Positions 21,091 to 32,882 of a stretch of DNA of 64,000 bases are shown piece after piece. The position numbers were made by a program, and so were the translations under genes. The notes beneath the pieces were generated by a model, which searched no databases, was not told where the DNA came from, and saw only the letters and a list, made by a program, of their open reading frames with translations. The stretch is from Zygnema cylindricum (taxonomy: Eukaryota > Streptophyta > Zygnematophyceae > Zygnematales > Zygnemataceae), in contig JBBHKE010002427.1 of NCBI GenBank assembly GCA_037447655.1, forward strand, positions 1 to 64,000. Direction: 5' to 3'. Each line of letters begins with the position of its first letter. Within the stretch, counting starts at the first letter, position 1.

Positions 21091-21395
21091 AATCGTTATT
21101 AGCGTTAAGGTTTTTTGGCCACTTAAAACATCTTTTATCCGTACACACTTGTTGGATTTTCATTTTGAGACCGCCATTCGGTGCAAATCGTTATTAGCGT
21201 CAAGGTTTTTTTGGCCACTTAAAACATCTTTTATCTGTACACACTTGTTGGATTTTCATTTTGAGACCGCCATTCGAAAGCTGAGAATGTTATCTTTCAA
21301 TCGCAACTGTCAGATCCACAAGCCAACAAGTGTGTACGGAGAAAAGATGTTTTAAATGGCAAAAAAACCTTGACGCTAATAACGATTCGCGGTGT
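21086..21395. mobile_element. MITE-like element, copy 2, with duplicated left half
   Basis: Same family as 20871-21090 (ATCGTTATTAGCG... and ...CGCTAATAACGAT). The left arm, about 93 bp, occurs twice in direct tandem (21088-21180 and 21183-21275) before the single right arm. Confidence 0.6.
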
Positions 21396-21429
21396 ACACG
21401 GTGTATTGTTGTGTGTCGAAGGCCCCTTG

Positions 21430-21790
21430 CCGATATTTGATATGTACCTAATTTTGGGTACTCGATAATGTATATATCGCTTCATTATATCGAGGATCTT
21501 AATATCGCGATATTTATGCGATATATCTACCGATACCACGATATATTTTAATCGCGATATATTGAAGTGACGATAGGTTAATTTGTTTTCAAACATCTCC
21601 CCCCCCTAGTGGAGGGAGAGTGGGGGGGGAGGGATTTTTCGTACGATTTTCTCTACTAGATCTGTACGGACACCCACCTTCTACCAAATATATGGCGATG
21701 TAATATATTGGTCCCGTTGCGATATATCGAGGCCTCTAACGGATCGATAATCGATATATCAAATATCGAATTTATCACGAAATGATTTTA
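21430..21790. repeat. ATATCG-rich stretch
   Basis: Dense in the short palindromic words CGATATAT, ATATCG and TATCGA on both strands (for example 21480-21565 and 21715-21775), with a short G-run at 21601-21630. No gene. Confidence 0.45.
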
Positions 21791-24337
21791 TCCAATACAC
21801 AACATTACTGATAAGGTGTCAAGCATATACGGATTTTCTCTTTCTCTCTTTGGTTGAACCTTTACTAATTGATACTTAACCAATAGTTACAAAACCGATA
21901 CTAAATGCATAGGCTCAAACTGAGTTAGTACGTTTCAGAATTGAAACTAAACGTATAAAATACGTCGATTCACACAATGCACCTTAACAAGATGTACTTT
22001 CGACTCCAATGTTAATGATTTGTATTTTTAATTCACACCTGATCTAAAAAACAAACATAAGCAAAATTACATTATACATCACTATCAACTATCGCTATTA
22101 GTGTTTAAGTGGAATTGATACACGCATTATGCTTTGAAGTGTGGTTGATTGTGGGTTGCTCAAGTAAATAATGTGTTGAACACTATTTTATGATTCATAA
22201 CCAACAACGTAATCAAATTAGAGTTATTAGTTATACCTCTAATAGTAATGGAAGGGTGTATTCAAGGAATGGTTCGACCTTCAACAATTTGTACCTCAAC
22301 CTTTCTTAACGTTTGACTTATTCCGTAAATCGCCATAACCTACTAAAGGTTTTGACTATTCTATGGCCACAAATATTGGCGTCAGAAGTCGATCTAGAAA
22401 TAGAAATGAATCGTTTTTGAGTTTTCCCAGAAAATGGCGACAATGTTTATCACAAACAACCTAGCGGATGTACTCCATAATTGGCTAATTACACAAGCGG
22501 TAATTATTGCGATTACTGTTAAGAATCAAAGTGATGGTGGTATATCATTTTCACGATGCGTGTACAAAAAATAAAATAAAATAAAATTGCTAAAAAAATA
22601 ACTTATCTTAAAAAATCTTATCTCTACAGCTCCGAACAATAATCACTATAATTTCAATTTATGACTTAAGAAGTCGATATGTTTCACCGTCCCAATAATT
22701 TACACTCTCTTTAATGTACTATCTAGTCTTAAAAATGGGATATACAACTTCATTGTATGAAGCACATGCCATTGATTTTTTCCAGTGTGCACAATCTGGG
22801 CATTGTTGTCTATAACACAATTTAATTGTGGTTATTATACATTACATTTTTCCGACATATGTTATACTATTAGGTTTTACAATGTGTGAATCATTTTCAA
22901 TGTAGATTTCAATGTAGTAACGTTGGTTTGTTGATAGTGTGGTTCAATTTAGTCACACGTCATATTACCCATTTTGTTTCATTTAGGGATTGTGCCCATT
23001 TTCCGAAGGGCAATTGCATTCTAGTGATGATTCTGGGTACCCGCAAAGCTGTACACGCGGCATGTAGTTTCACGAAATGTGTGGTTGACGCTGTAAATTT
23101 GCGGTATTGGGACGTCACAAAATAGCGATGCCAAGACTTACCTAGTCTTGCGGACATTGTAACGGCATAATATTTGTGACACCATCACCAATTCAAACAT
23201 TAAGAGCCTCTATTTTTTTTTTCTTCTTTCACCCACCAAAGGTGAAAAGAAGCAACATTTATAAGTTCTATTTTAATCAGCACTGTCTTTTTTCATTCAC
23301 AAAAGCGTGAGATAAGAGCGTTAGTGTGAGAGGGAGAAAGAGAGGCGATGATGGTCGTAGGCTTTTTGCAAAGGACACATGAATGTAATTGGAGGGCAAA
23401 GACCCTTGCAAAATTTTTAGGTACATTCCAGGATGTTTTATTTTTACAAAGAGCGGGGATGCTCCACGGCCTTGTTCGTACGGTAAGGCAATGTAGGTCA
23501 GTACATTACTTTGTCACTATGTGCAGTTTGATTGTCATCTTAACTGTAATCGGATTTTTTTTGACTGTAGTACTCTACCCCCGGGTCGTGTACAGCCAAT
23601 CAGCGTAAATGTACGGATTGTCAGTAAAAGACCCGAAGCCACCGACGTTTTTCACTCAATATAGCGGAGACTTTTGACTTTTTGGAGACCAGAAGTACAA
23701 CAATTGTTCAGAAAAGGTACACATAGGAGAAACTTTAAAAGAAGGACCGCACGTGTAATTATTGTATTACAGTGGCTATCAGCAAGTGCAAACTTGAGAG
23801 CCGTCAGGTCACAGTACTTTTTTCATTTTTTGGTCCGGAAGCAGCCCCCGCGCCTCGATAAGGTACAAAACCGTACGTTACGATTAACTACATCTTCGCG
23901 GCCCAATAATACTGCACCGTTCTAGATTTGTACGGTACAGCCATTACCCGCCCGTGTGGCATATTTTTGTGACCTCCTCTACATGGTCACAAGGAGTCAC
24001 AATCCCGATAAGTCGATAACACTTCACAAACGAAATGGATATTGTTGGGGAAATTCTCTCTCGATACCGCCGACAATATCACAAAAGCCGACAAATTGAG
24101 AGTCGGTGAAAAGGTACTGTACTGCAGATATCGTACGGGTAACACGTGTCAGCTTGAAGCCTTAAATTCTGGGAAAGTCATTTTTACACTTCTACAGCAC
24201 TGTCCTTCCTCTCCAAAATTCAAATTCTCTCCTTGGTGTTCACCTATCTCTTCCCCTTACCATCTCTCTCCCTCGCCACCTCCCACACTCTAGCTCCTCC
24301 CTATTCAATCTCTCACCCTCCCTCTCTTCAAAAAAAA
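21791..24337. other. No gene recognised; dispersed repeat near 23.3 kb
   Basis: Only short, unconvincing reading frames. The stretch 23300-23460 (GCTTTTTGCAAAGGAC.CATGAATG) recurs at 29360-29470, so it belongs to a dispersed repeat. Otherwise AT-rich, without a recognisable element. Confidence 0.4.
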
Positions 24338-24391
24338 ATGGTTTTTTGTACAATCCCTTGAAAATATCCCCTCTTTTCCTCCTCCTCACCT

Positions 24392-24480
24392 CCCTCTCCC
24401 TCTCCCTCCCTCTCCCTCTCCCTCTCCCTCTCCCTCTCCCTCTCCCTCTCCCTCTCCCTCTCCCTCTCCCTCTTCCTCTC
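24392..24480. repeat. CTCCCT hexamer microsatellite
   Basis: About 14 units of CTCCCT with small variations, inside the 5' coding part of the carboxylesterase-like fragment. A length change here would explain the frame difference between the signal-like peptide and the esterase frame. Confidence 0.9.
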
Positions 24481-24814
24481 CTCTCTCCCTTCCACCTCCG
24501 CCAGAGCTCCTCTCTACGCCGCCTCCCTCCCTACCACCTCCCTCTCCCCCCACACCCGCCTCCTCCCTCTCGGCCTCATCAACGGCTCCGCCTGCCCCAA
24601 ATATCCAAAAGTTTCCCAATTTCTCGGAATCCCATTCGCCAAACCTCCTGTGGGCCCTCTCCGCTACAGTCCAGCGGAGCTGTACGACACTCCGTACAGT
24701 CTTCCAGCTCTCCAGGCGACCACTGCTCCGCCGCCATGTGGCAGCATCTGCACGCTTTCTAATACCAAAAAAATGAGTGATGGGGCAACGGAGGACATCA
24801 GTAGTGAAGTGAAG

Positions 24815-24945
24815 GGAAAGGGAGGGGGAAGAGAGGGAGGAGGGGGAAAAAAGGGAAACAGAGGAGGAGGATGAAAAGCCGAAGGAAGAGGAGGAGGATA
24901 GGGAAGAATGGAAAAAGGGAAAGAGAGGTAGAAATACATAGTCAA
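24815..24945. repeat. Purine-rich tract
   Basis: Almost pure A/G over about 120 bases in the intron of the carboxylesterase-like fragment, complementary in character to the CTCCCT tract 400 bases upstream. Confidence 0.7.
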
Positions 24946-25260
24946 TTAAAGTGGGATGAAGGTACAACAAAAGAGAAAATTATAATTCATGGATTCAAAA
25001 TCATTTTCTCCCTCCTTCCTTTTCTTCCGAAACAGCCTTCCAGTTTTCCCCAACAGAAAATCTCAGAAAATTCTCACAAAAAATAAGCAAACTTCTTCCC
25101 TTTACACCCCAGTCAGTTGTTCCCCACCCATCCAATTCCACACTGTTTCTTTCTGTGTTACCTTTTCCTCTTTTAATTGTTTTTCTGTTTCTGCCATTTT
25201 GTCTATTTGCAGGATTGTCGATACATGATCATTTGGGCTCCTGTACGGCCCAGCTATGCC

Positions 25261-25911
25261 CGGGCCTCTCTCCAATATATCAATATTTTTCTTCCTGTCT
25301 CTTTCACGATCTCTTTTCTAACTGTCACCTTTGCCTCTATCTCAGCTCTCCTCCCGTCGATCTCTCCCTGTTACTGTCTTCATTTTCTGCTCTGTGCTCC
25401 ACCAGCAATCAATTTTATAAATAACTTATTGTACAGTGTTTGTGTTTCTTACAGGGTATTGCATTTTTCATCTTTGCAGTCATCTTCAGCATTGTATTTG
25501 ATTGTACACTTTAATTGCTTTTTGGGAAGATGTCCTTTTTGATGTTTCAGTTCCGTAGAGGCCCATTTGGATTTTTTGCTCATCAAGCCACATTCCATGA
25601 ATCGAACTCGACTGGGAAAACTGTTGTGACTCTGTCAGAAACTCGCACTGACTTTTTTCTTTTGTCAGGTCTTTAAATACTTTTACTTTTATGTTTTTTT
25701 TTTCTTTCTTGTGGTACAATATTTTTTTAATCTGACCGACGGGCAGCCGTCTAAAAAAAATGGAAATGGCAAACAAAACCTGAAAAAGAAAATATCAACG
25801 AAGTCGAAAAATATCCTTCGCACGAAATTACAATTACGTACGGGTTCAAGTTTTAAAACAGTACTACTTTGTACGGGACTGTAGTGTACGGTATTGTACT
25901 GTACTGTACTG
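25261..25911. other. No gene recognised
   Basis: AT-rich, no credible frame. The last 100 bases are dense in GTAC words (seven in 25801-25920). Confidence 0.4.
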
Positions 25912-26116
25912 GATCACAGTGTATCGCTTCCAGTGTTAATGTTTTTTTTTGTCATTTAACACTTGTCGGATTGTGGATCTGACGGTTGCGATTGAAAGGT
26001 AAGATTCTCAGCTTTCGATTGGTGGTCTCAAATAGAAAATCCGACAAGTGTGTACGGATAAAAGTTGTTTTAAGTGGCGAAAAAAACATTAACACTTATA
26101 GCGATTCCGGTGTAGC
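25912..26116. mobile_element. MITE-like element, copy 3
   Basis: GTATCGCTTCCAGTGTTAATG on the left and CATTAACACTTATAGCGATTCC on the right are inverted repeats; inner arms (CACTTGTCGGATT / AATCCGACAAGTG) also pair. Same family as the elements at 20.9 and 21.1 kb. Confidence 0.6.
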
Positions 26117-26306
26117 GTCACACGGTGTACTTTACCGTACAGTACTTTAGTACTACATTCATAAATGAAACGAAAAACTGACTGCTCACACTTGTGATTC
26201 GTATAATATGTTGTTTCAAAAAAATGAAAAAATAGAAATCGGATCGGCAAGGCTAAAAATAAATAAAAGTGAACGAGTATAAAAGTGAACCCTAAAACAA
26301 GAAAGA

Positions 26307-26337
<31 letters not shown>

Positions 26338-27045
26338 TAAGAATAAAATGAAAAAATAATGAAAAGTTAGAAAACAAAAATAGTGAAAAAGTGAGAAGCA
26401 CGCCATAAAAAAAACAAAACTGGATGCATTTTTGGCGGATAATGCCGTACCGAAGGAAACAGAGTGTAACGTTAACCGACATTTTGTCTTTACTGAGAGT
26501 AGCTGTACTCCTAAGTACTTGAATTGTACTTACATTGTACGAACATGTCATCAGCATTCGGTAATACCTAGACGGGACTGTCTGGAGCTTTCCGTACATT
26601 TCATCGAGGCCCACTAATGTTAAAACTATTGTACTGTCGTTTTGTGTCAATTAAACAGTTGTACCTTTCCAGTGTCAAAAGGTATAATCTAGACTAGTTA
26701 GTTGCAGAGTACCACCTCCCCCCGCCACAATTTGACATAAATATTTTTGTTGTTATTTGCCGGCTGACGTGTGACACTCAGTAGGTGACAAATTTGAAGA
26801 ACATTCGTACAGAGTTTGGAAAAGACAAGGAAATTACTGGGAAATGCATATTCTCTTTCTTGTACCTATTCTTATTAAATCGATTGTCACGTGGCGAGGT
26901 TGAATCGATTGCCGTAGTTTACATGAAATTTAGACCGTTGATTATATCTGAGGATTCATCGTTTTTACTTCTACTTGATTTAGGGCTTTTTAGTGGGGGT
27001 TTTTTTCAGGGTTTTATTGTGACGGTCTCGATACATTGGGGGATT
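26117..27045. other. No gene recognised; AT microsatellite
   Basis: Contains an (AT)n run at 26316-26338. No coding frame I can support. Confidence 0.4.
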
Positions 27046-27127
27046 GAAGATCGTGAGGCTCCAATTAATCCAAATATTTAAGTTTTAGACTTCATATGTG
27101 GTGCAGACAGTAGACTGTCATACTATA

Positions 27128-27372
27128 TTCAGTCCAAGTACAGTACACCGTGAATCGCTATTAGTGTAAAAAAAAATTTTGCCACTTGGAACATCTTTTA
27201 TCCGTACGCACCTGTCCGATTTTTCATCTCAGCCAGCCAGTCGTAAGCTGAGAATCTTGCCTTTCTATATCAACCGTCAGATCCGGAATCCGACATGTGT
27301 GTACGGTGAAAATAAGTTTTCAGCGACGAAAAAAACTTCAGCACAGAGCGATTCACGGTCTACTGTACTGTA
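27128..27372. mobile_element. MITE-like element, copy 4
   Basis: Ends GTACACCGTGAATCGCT and AGCGATTCACGGTCTAC are inverted repeats; the same inner arms as the other copies (TCCGTACGCACCTGTCCG / CGACATGTGTGTACGG). Present again in the second copy of the large repeat at about 30851-31095. Confidence 0.6.
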
Positions 27373-27583
27373 CAGTAAACCGTGAATCGTTATTAGCCTT
27401 ATGTACGCTATATCGGCACCCCAATATTTTGACATTGATACCTTAAATAGAATAATTAAACAATTTAAGGTCGTGGACCATAATCTGCCACGTCTCCAGG
27501 CACTAAATTAGAATGAATGACGCTAAGTTTTTATTTACACTAATAATTTCTATACGCCAATAACGATTCAAGGTGTACTATAC
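27366..27583. mobile_element. MITE-like element, copy 5
   Basis: Ends ACCGTGAATCGTTATTAG and CCAATAACGATTCAAGGTG are inverted repeats. It abuts copy 4 and is also duplicated at about 31089-31306. The inner part is unlike the others. Confidence 0.45.
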
Positions 27584-28423
27584 TCTTACATTTGTCGAAA
27601 CCCTAAACCATTGAGAACATAAATAGAGTCACGTCGTCATGACAGCTTCACCGTCCAATCCTGACCGTTCGATTTTGAAACCTAGAAACGACAAGCAGCC
27701 TGACTCTGACAAAACCTTGCCGAGTGTAACAAATTTGATGCCATCGCTCTGTCATTCGTCACGGCGACATGTCACCTTCATATTTCAATCCTGACCGTTA
27801 GATTTTGAAAACTAGAAACGACACAAGCCTGACTCTGGTTAAACCTTGCTGACGTGTAGAAAATTTTATGTCATCTGTGTCATTTTGACCACTCGAAGGT
27901 TACTCTGCGAGAGACAAGATCTTATCCAGCCACTCAATGCATGCCACGTATCCATGCTAAAGGTACAGAAGTAGGGAAATCTGTGACATGAAGTTTCACC
28001 ACATTTTCATATGAACGACAAATCTCGTGGATGCCGTGAAATCGTGAACCATACGCTGATAGCCTGATGCCTCATTTCGGACCAGTACAGTATTTGTCGT
28101 TTATGCTATCCGTACATATCACGCTATTTTGTTTTTAACTTGCAAAAGACTAACCGTTTCTGTACCCACGGATGCCAATGAGGTAACAGTGCTATAAAAT
28201 CTTGCCGTACAAAAAGAAAAGACAAGAGTTTTTTTTTCAAAAAGAGCGATGGAAAAAACCATCAAGGTACAAAGGGGTTCAAAAAAGGGAAATAAGCGCT
28301 TAATGCTAAAAAATAGCCAAAGGAAACTAAGATAAAGAAAACATGTGAAGTCACCAAACCTAACTAGATAAACTGCCAAAACTAAGCAAAATTACTCAAA
28401 GTGACACTATACAAAGGGAACAA

Positions 28424-28684
28424 CTACTCAACCCTAACAAAATAAACTCCGCACCCCCGAAGATTGTAGATGTGGATTGGATCCCTTGGTGGAAGATTAG
28501 GAAGGCTCCGCCTGTCATCTGCCACCGTGCTCCGCCGTAGAAGGGCAGCGGCTTGCGCTCGTTGAAGAGCTAGTGATACTCGTTGACGATAAAACCTAAC
28601 GAGAAGGCTCGGGGGAGGACTCACGGGACCGCAAGTTTCAAACGTTTTCTTCGCACAGTTGCGGAGGAAATCATAAAAAATCAA
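28424..28684 (-). pseudogene. Fragment of an unidentified retroelement-like protein, copy 1
   Basis: The minus-strand frame contains FLRNCAKK, then LVRFYRQRVSLALQRAQAAA followed by LLRRSTVADDRR, then NLPPRDPIHI. A second, independent copy at 42063-42360 conserves the same pattern (F.R, SFY..R..VALQ..QA.A..R.ST, NLPPR). I recall similar C-terminal segments next to reverse transcriptase genes in algae and plants, but cannot confirm this from sequence alone. No start or active-site motif is present; upstream sequence is non-coding. Confidence 0.4.
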
Positions 28685-28739
28685 AAATCTTCAAATTAAA
28701 TAGTCAAATAATCTTCAAATGATCTTTAAATCTTCCTGT

Positions 28740-29470
28740 CAAAAATCTGTGACCAGTTCCAATATCCAATCTTAACTTATGCGGTTCCATTTAATTTCGA
28801 ACTCGTGGTTTACAAGCTCTAGGCTATGGAACATTGTCTAATATCAAACAACCAATAATGTTGGTAGTACAATTACACAATTTCCTGATGGAACTTCACC
28901 CTGATGGGATCCATGTAAACTAAACTTTAGAATGTTACTTTCGATTTTAGCGCAAATTTCGCGGTGTACTTTTCAAAGTGTTCCTATGTCAATTGTAACA
29001 TTGGTCTTCGGTACTTTAAAATGTAACAGTTTTAGACGTCTACAAAATGTGCGATAGCCTACGAAACGAAATGTATACAACTACAAAACTTCCTAAAATT
29101 AGTGACGTTTACAAAAACGGCGACGGTTGAAGACGTCGAGTTTTTGTGACATTGTAGATGTTTAGAGTTTCGTGACATTTTAAGTCATGCTACCTTGTGA
29201 CGTCATTAGTACGTAAATTTTCCGCCATGGCTTCCCGATTTTCTTTTCTTTTCTTTTATCATGCGATATGCCATCAAACTAAGACTAAAAATATTCAAAA
29301 AACAAGAAATAGAATCTTTCATTTGATACTATTATTGATTTATTTCATTTAGAGAAGAGAGAAAGAGGAGCGGTCAAGTGAGAAAGAGGGGAAGAGACGA
29401 GGACGACGTAAACTTTTTGCAAAGGACCCATGAATGAAAGTGGAGGTCCGAGACCCCAACGAATTTATTT
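28740..29470. repeat. Dispersed repeat, copy 1 (empty-site copy)
   Basis: Shares blocks with 42480-43850 (AATAATGTTGGT..., GGAACTTCACCCT, GTGACATTGTAGA.GT) and, inverted, with 48960-49230. Here GGAACTTCACCCT is uninterrupted, whereas at 42.6 kb a solo LTR splits the same sequence. Confidence 0.6.
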
Positions 29471-30368
29471 CCGTACATGCTTGTCATTTTTGTACGTATA
29501 TGCGCGTGACAAGCAGGGAAAAAAGTAGCGTGTACTCTCCCTCGTGCAAAGAAGACGTTTCACGAGTACAATACCGTTTTGCTATTTTTCAATCGGCTAT
29601 TATTTCTATTAAAATCAACTCGTGAGGTGATTTCACTACAAGTATGAAGATGAGCTAGAAGTGGTTGAAAGGATATTAGCGCCAAGTTGAAGTACGCTCG
29701 AAGTTTCAAAAGGGCGCGAAATGTACTTTTGTTCTTACCCATTTTTGTACGGCGTAAGATTTTCTCGTTGCAAGTTTCTCTATTGCCCGCCACTACCCTC
29801 ACCGGGCGGTATTACGACTTATTGTTATTTGGCATCATTATGGGTGAAGATCTTTTTTTGAATAAAAATCCTTCCGAAGGCACATGACCTTCGCGACTTG
29901 CGAAAATTTTGGTGGTAGTCCATCGTGACACGAATCTATATCATCCAGGTGTCGCAATTTTTCAAGTTACATATTTGACATAGAAGTACCAAACGAACGA
30001 ATTTTAAAACGTTTGGTACTTTAGTACCTCTATGGTATATGAATGGCACCTCCCCTAGGTGGCGACGAGGTGGTGAACTGGTGATTGTAGCCATCTAAAG
30101 ATCCGGATGGAGCGATTGCTTCGCGAATGAAGGTTCAAATATAATCCAACGGTCAAGGTTTGCGACTAGAATCTTGGTCGGATCTCATGCAACCTTGTGT
30201 TTCAAAGAGAAAATGTACAGTATGGGTATCGAACAAGCCTCATACAAGTGTGGGACCCGCGACACCTTTTCGGCACCCCTCGACGCCTTCGGCACCTTGC
30301 GCGATCGGGTATGCGAAAAGGGGTCATATGTTTAGGGTCGTTTATTATTCCTTTGGGTTGTTTTTTTT
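29471..30368. other. No gene recognised
   Basis: Small open frames only. Contains a short AAACGTTTGGTACTTTAGTACC-like inverted area near 30000-30030. Confidence 0.35.
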
Positions 30369-30369
30369 A

Positions 30370-30768
30370 AACTCCTGCGGCCTTCCAGAAGCTTCGACCA
30401 TGGCTTCCTGCTAAGGTTTTTCTCTCTTCCTTTCGTGAATCCGGCGCCAAATTTAGCGTGCGAGGGCTCTACAGAAAGTATTTTCAACAACTTTTCTACC
30501 AGAGGGCAAATAAGCGCCATTCTATTTCTCGTTTTCTCTTAACCCAAGTCTCTCAGTTTTGGCCGATTTTATTTTTTCCTTTCTCGGCCATCTCTTATCA
30601 TCATTGCCGCCTAATTTGGCGTGCCAGCCATCAGGATTTTTTCTCTTACTGTCCTCTTTCGTCAAGTTCAGCCTGTGTTGCTCAGAATTTCTTTTTTACT
30701 TGGCGGCCTTCTTTCGACCATCGTTTCCTGTTAGGGTTTTTTGCCCTTCTCTTCGTGTATCCGGCGTC
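30370..30768. repeat. Diverged tandem units upstream of the second large repeat
   Basis: Three imperfect units around 30385-30480, 30555-30640 and 30690-30770 share CGACCAT..TTTCCTG..AGGTTTTT and CCGGCG(C/T)(C/A)(A/G)A. No gene. Confidence 0.4.
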
Positions 30769-32112
30769 GAAGATCGTGAGGCTCCAATTAATCCAAATAT
30801 TTAAGTTTTAGACTTCATATGTGGTGCAGACAGTAGACTGTCATACTATATTCAGTCCAAGTACAGTACACCGTGAATCGCTATTAGTGTAAAAAAAAAA
30901 TTTTGCCACTTGGAACATCTTTTATCCGTACGCACCTGTCCGATTTTTCATCTCAGCCAGCCAGTCGTAAGCTGAGAATCTTGCCTTTCTATATCAACCG
31001 TCAGATCCGGAATCCGACATGTGTGTACGGTGAAAATAAGTTTTCAGCGACGAAAAAAACTTCAGCACAGAGCGATTCACGGTCTACTGTACTGTACAGT
31101 AAACCGTGAATCGTTATTAGCCTTATGTACGCTATATCGGCACCCCAATATTTTGACATTGATACCTTAAATAGAATAATTAAACAATTTAAGGTCGTGG
31201 ACCATAATCTGCCACGTCTCCAGGCACTAAATTAGAATGAATGACGCTAAGTTTTTATTTACACTAATAATTTCTATACGCCAATAACGATTCAAGGTGT
31301 ACTATACTCTTACATTTGTCGAAACCCTAAACCATTGAGAACATAAATAGAGTCACGTCGTCATGACAGCTTCACCGTCCAATCCTGACCGTTCGATTTT
31401 GAAACCTAGAAACGACAAGCAGCCTGACTCTGACAAAACCTTGCCGAGTGTAACAAATTTGATGCCATCGCTCTGTCATTCGTCACGGCGACATGTCACC
31501 TTCATATTTCAATCCTGACCGTTAGATTTTGAAAACTAGAAACGACACAAGCCTGACTCTGGTTAAACCTTGCTGACGTGTAGAAAATTTTATGTCATCT
31601 GTGTCATTTTGACCACTCGAAGGTTACTCTGCGAGAGACAAGATCTTATCCAGCCACTCAATGCATGCCACGTATCCATGCTAAAGGTACAGAAGTAGGG
31701 AAATCTGTGACATGAAGTTTCACCACATTTTCATATGAACGACAAATCTCGTGGATGCCGTGAAATCGTGAACCATACGCTGATAGCCTGATGCCTCATT
31801 TCGGACCAGTACAGTATTTGTCGTTTATGCTATCCGTACATATCACGCTATTTTGTTTTTAACTTGCAAAAGACTAACCGTTTCTGTACCCACGGATGCC
31901 AATGAGGTAACAGTGCTATAAAATCTTGCCGTACAAAAAGAAAAGACAAGAGTTTTTTTTTCAAAAAGAGCGATGGAAAAAACCATCAAGGTACAAAGGG
32001 GTTCAAAAAAGGGAAATAAGCGCTTAATGCTAAAAAAATAGCCAAAGGAAACTAAGGTAAAGAAAACATGTGAAGACACCAAATCTAACTAGAATAACTG
32101 CCAAAACTAAAC
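30769..32112. repeat. 1.34 kb direct repeat, second copy
   Basis: Partner of 27046-28390; offset 3723-3724. Contains the same two MITE-like elements. Confidence 0.92.
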
Positions 32113-32384
32113 ACATTTAATAAAGATGACACTTTACGGTAACCTTCTATCAGGCGTTCCTAGTAATTATACGGTCACGTTTACCGGTAGTAATATTTGT
32201 AACACCCTTCCATCAGGTCGTGCCAGTAAAGCAAAAATTGCATACGTGTTGGATTCCATTTGGTACCACGTATGATCTTGTTGAGCCAGCCGGGTATATT
32301 GAAAATTTCGAAAAGTACAAAATTTCGACTGTGTACTTGTATGGCGGACGCCGATCAAAATATCTAGTAGCGTGACGCTAATGT

Positions 32385-32882
32385 TGTAACAAGATCTCCT
32401 ACCTCTCAAAGAAATCCCATTACTACAAACAATCCCAACCACATATTCCACACATTGGAAAATACACATCCACATTGGGCAACACTCACATAAAGATAAA
32501 CTTTAAAATAGAAGAAGCTTTTGTCCACATAACATTAACTTGGTCTCTTGCCCTCGTGCCTCAACCCTTCTTATTAAAGTGTTTTCCACTGCCCTCCACT
32601 CTTAATAATTCTATCTCTTAACTACTCAAACACTATTTAGTTAGTAAGAGATTTCAATGCAAAATGCCTTTCCTCCAATTTGATATTAATCGCTCAAGAC
32701 CAAGATCAGCCGGAATTTCCACAAACTTTTCCAAAGGAAAAGATGCCTACTCTCCTCTTACACTTCACTATTTATCTATCAGCGTCCTGGCGAGATCATC
32801 GCCCTGGACTCGCCAGGCCAAAGTCAACGCTCCGTTTTAACAAGTTTTTACCTAAGCCAATCATTGATCAGCAAGGACTCAG
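32385..32882 (-). repeat. Older gypsy F-family LTR, distal half, inverted
   Basis: Starts TGTAACAAGATCTCC, the reverse complement of the gypsy F LTR end, and runs to GGACTCAG, where gypsy F begins. The other half of the same old LTR resumes at 41937, after gypsy F. Thus gypsy F inserted in an LTR of its own family. Confidence 0.8.

Larger units (their letters stand above)
24362..25260 (+). pseudogene. Type-B carboxylesterase-like gene fragment, two exons
   Basis: Exon 1 (to 24808) carries LINGSACPKYPKVSQFLGIPF and then AKPPVGPLRYSPAELYD, the N-terminal signature of carboxylesterase/cholinesterase proteins. A GT-AG intron (24809-25212, donor GTGAAG, acceptor TTTGCAG) joins SSE to DCRYMIIWAP, matching the family motif SEDCLYLN.WAP, in phase. 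Upstream is a signal-peptide-like SPLFLLLTSLSLSL, but it is in another frame, separated by a CTCCCT repeat. After APVRPSYARA the similarity ends; no HGGG oxyanion-hole or GESAG nucleophile motif follows. So it is a truncated gene or captured fragment. The family normally has about 550 residues; about 120 are here. Confidence 0.62.
27046..28390. repeat. 1.34 kb direct repeat, first copy
   Basis: Matches 30769-32112 with no substitution that I could find up to about 28325; only two A-run length differences. The last 60 bases differ at many sites. Contains two MITE-like elements. No coding region. Confidence 0.92.

Noticed and set aside
24386-24970. 194-codon minus-strand frame
   Set aside because: It is the complement of the CTCCCT and purine tracts (Gly-Glu repeats); no domain, and the esterase motifs are on the other strand.
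27179-27385. 68-codon frame present identically in both 1.34 kb repeats
   Set aside because: It lies in a MITE-like palindrome; identity is due to the duplication, not coding.
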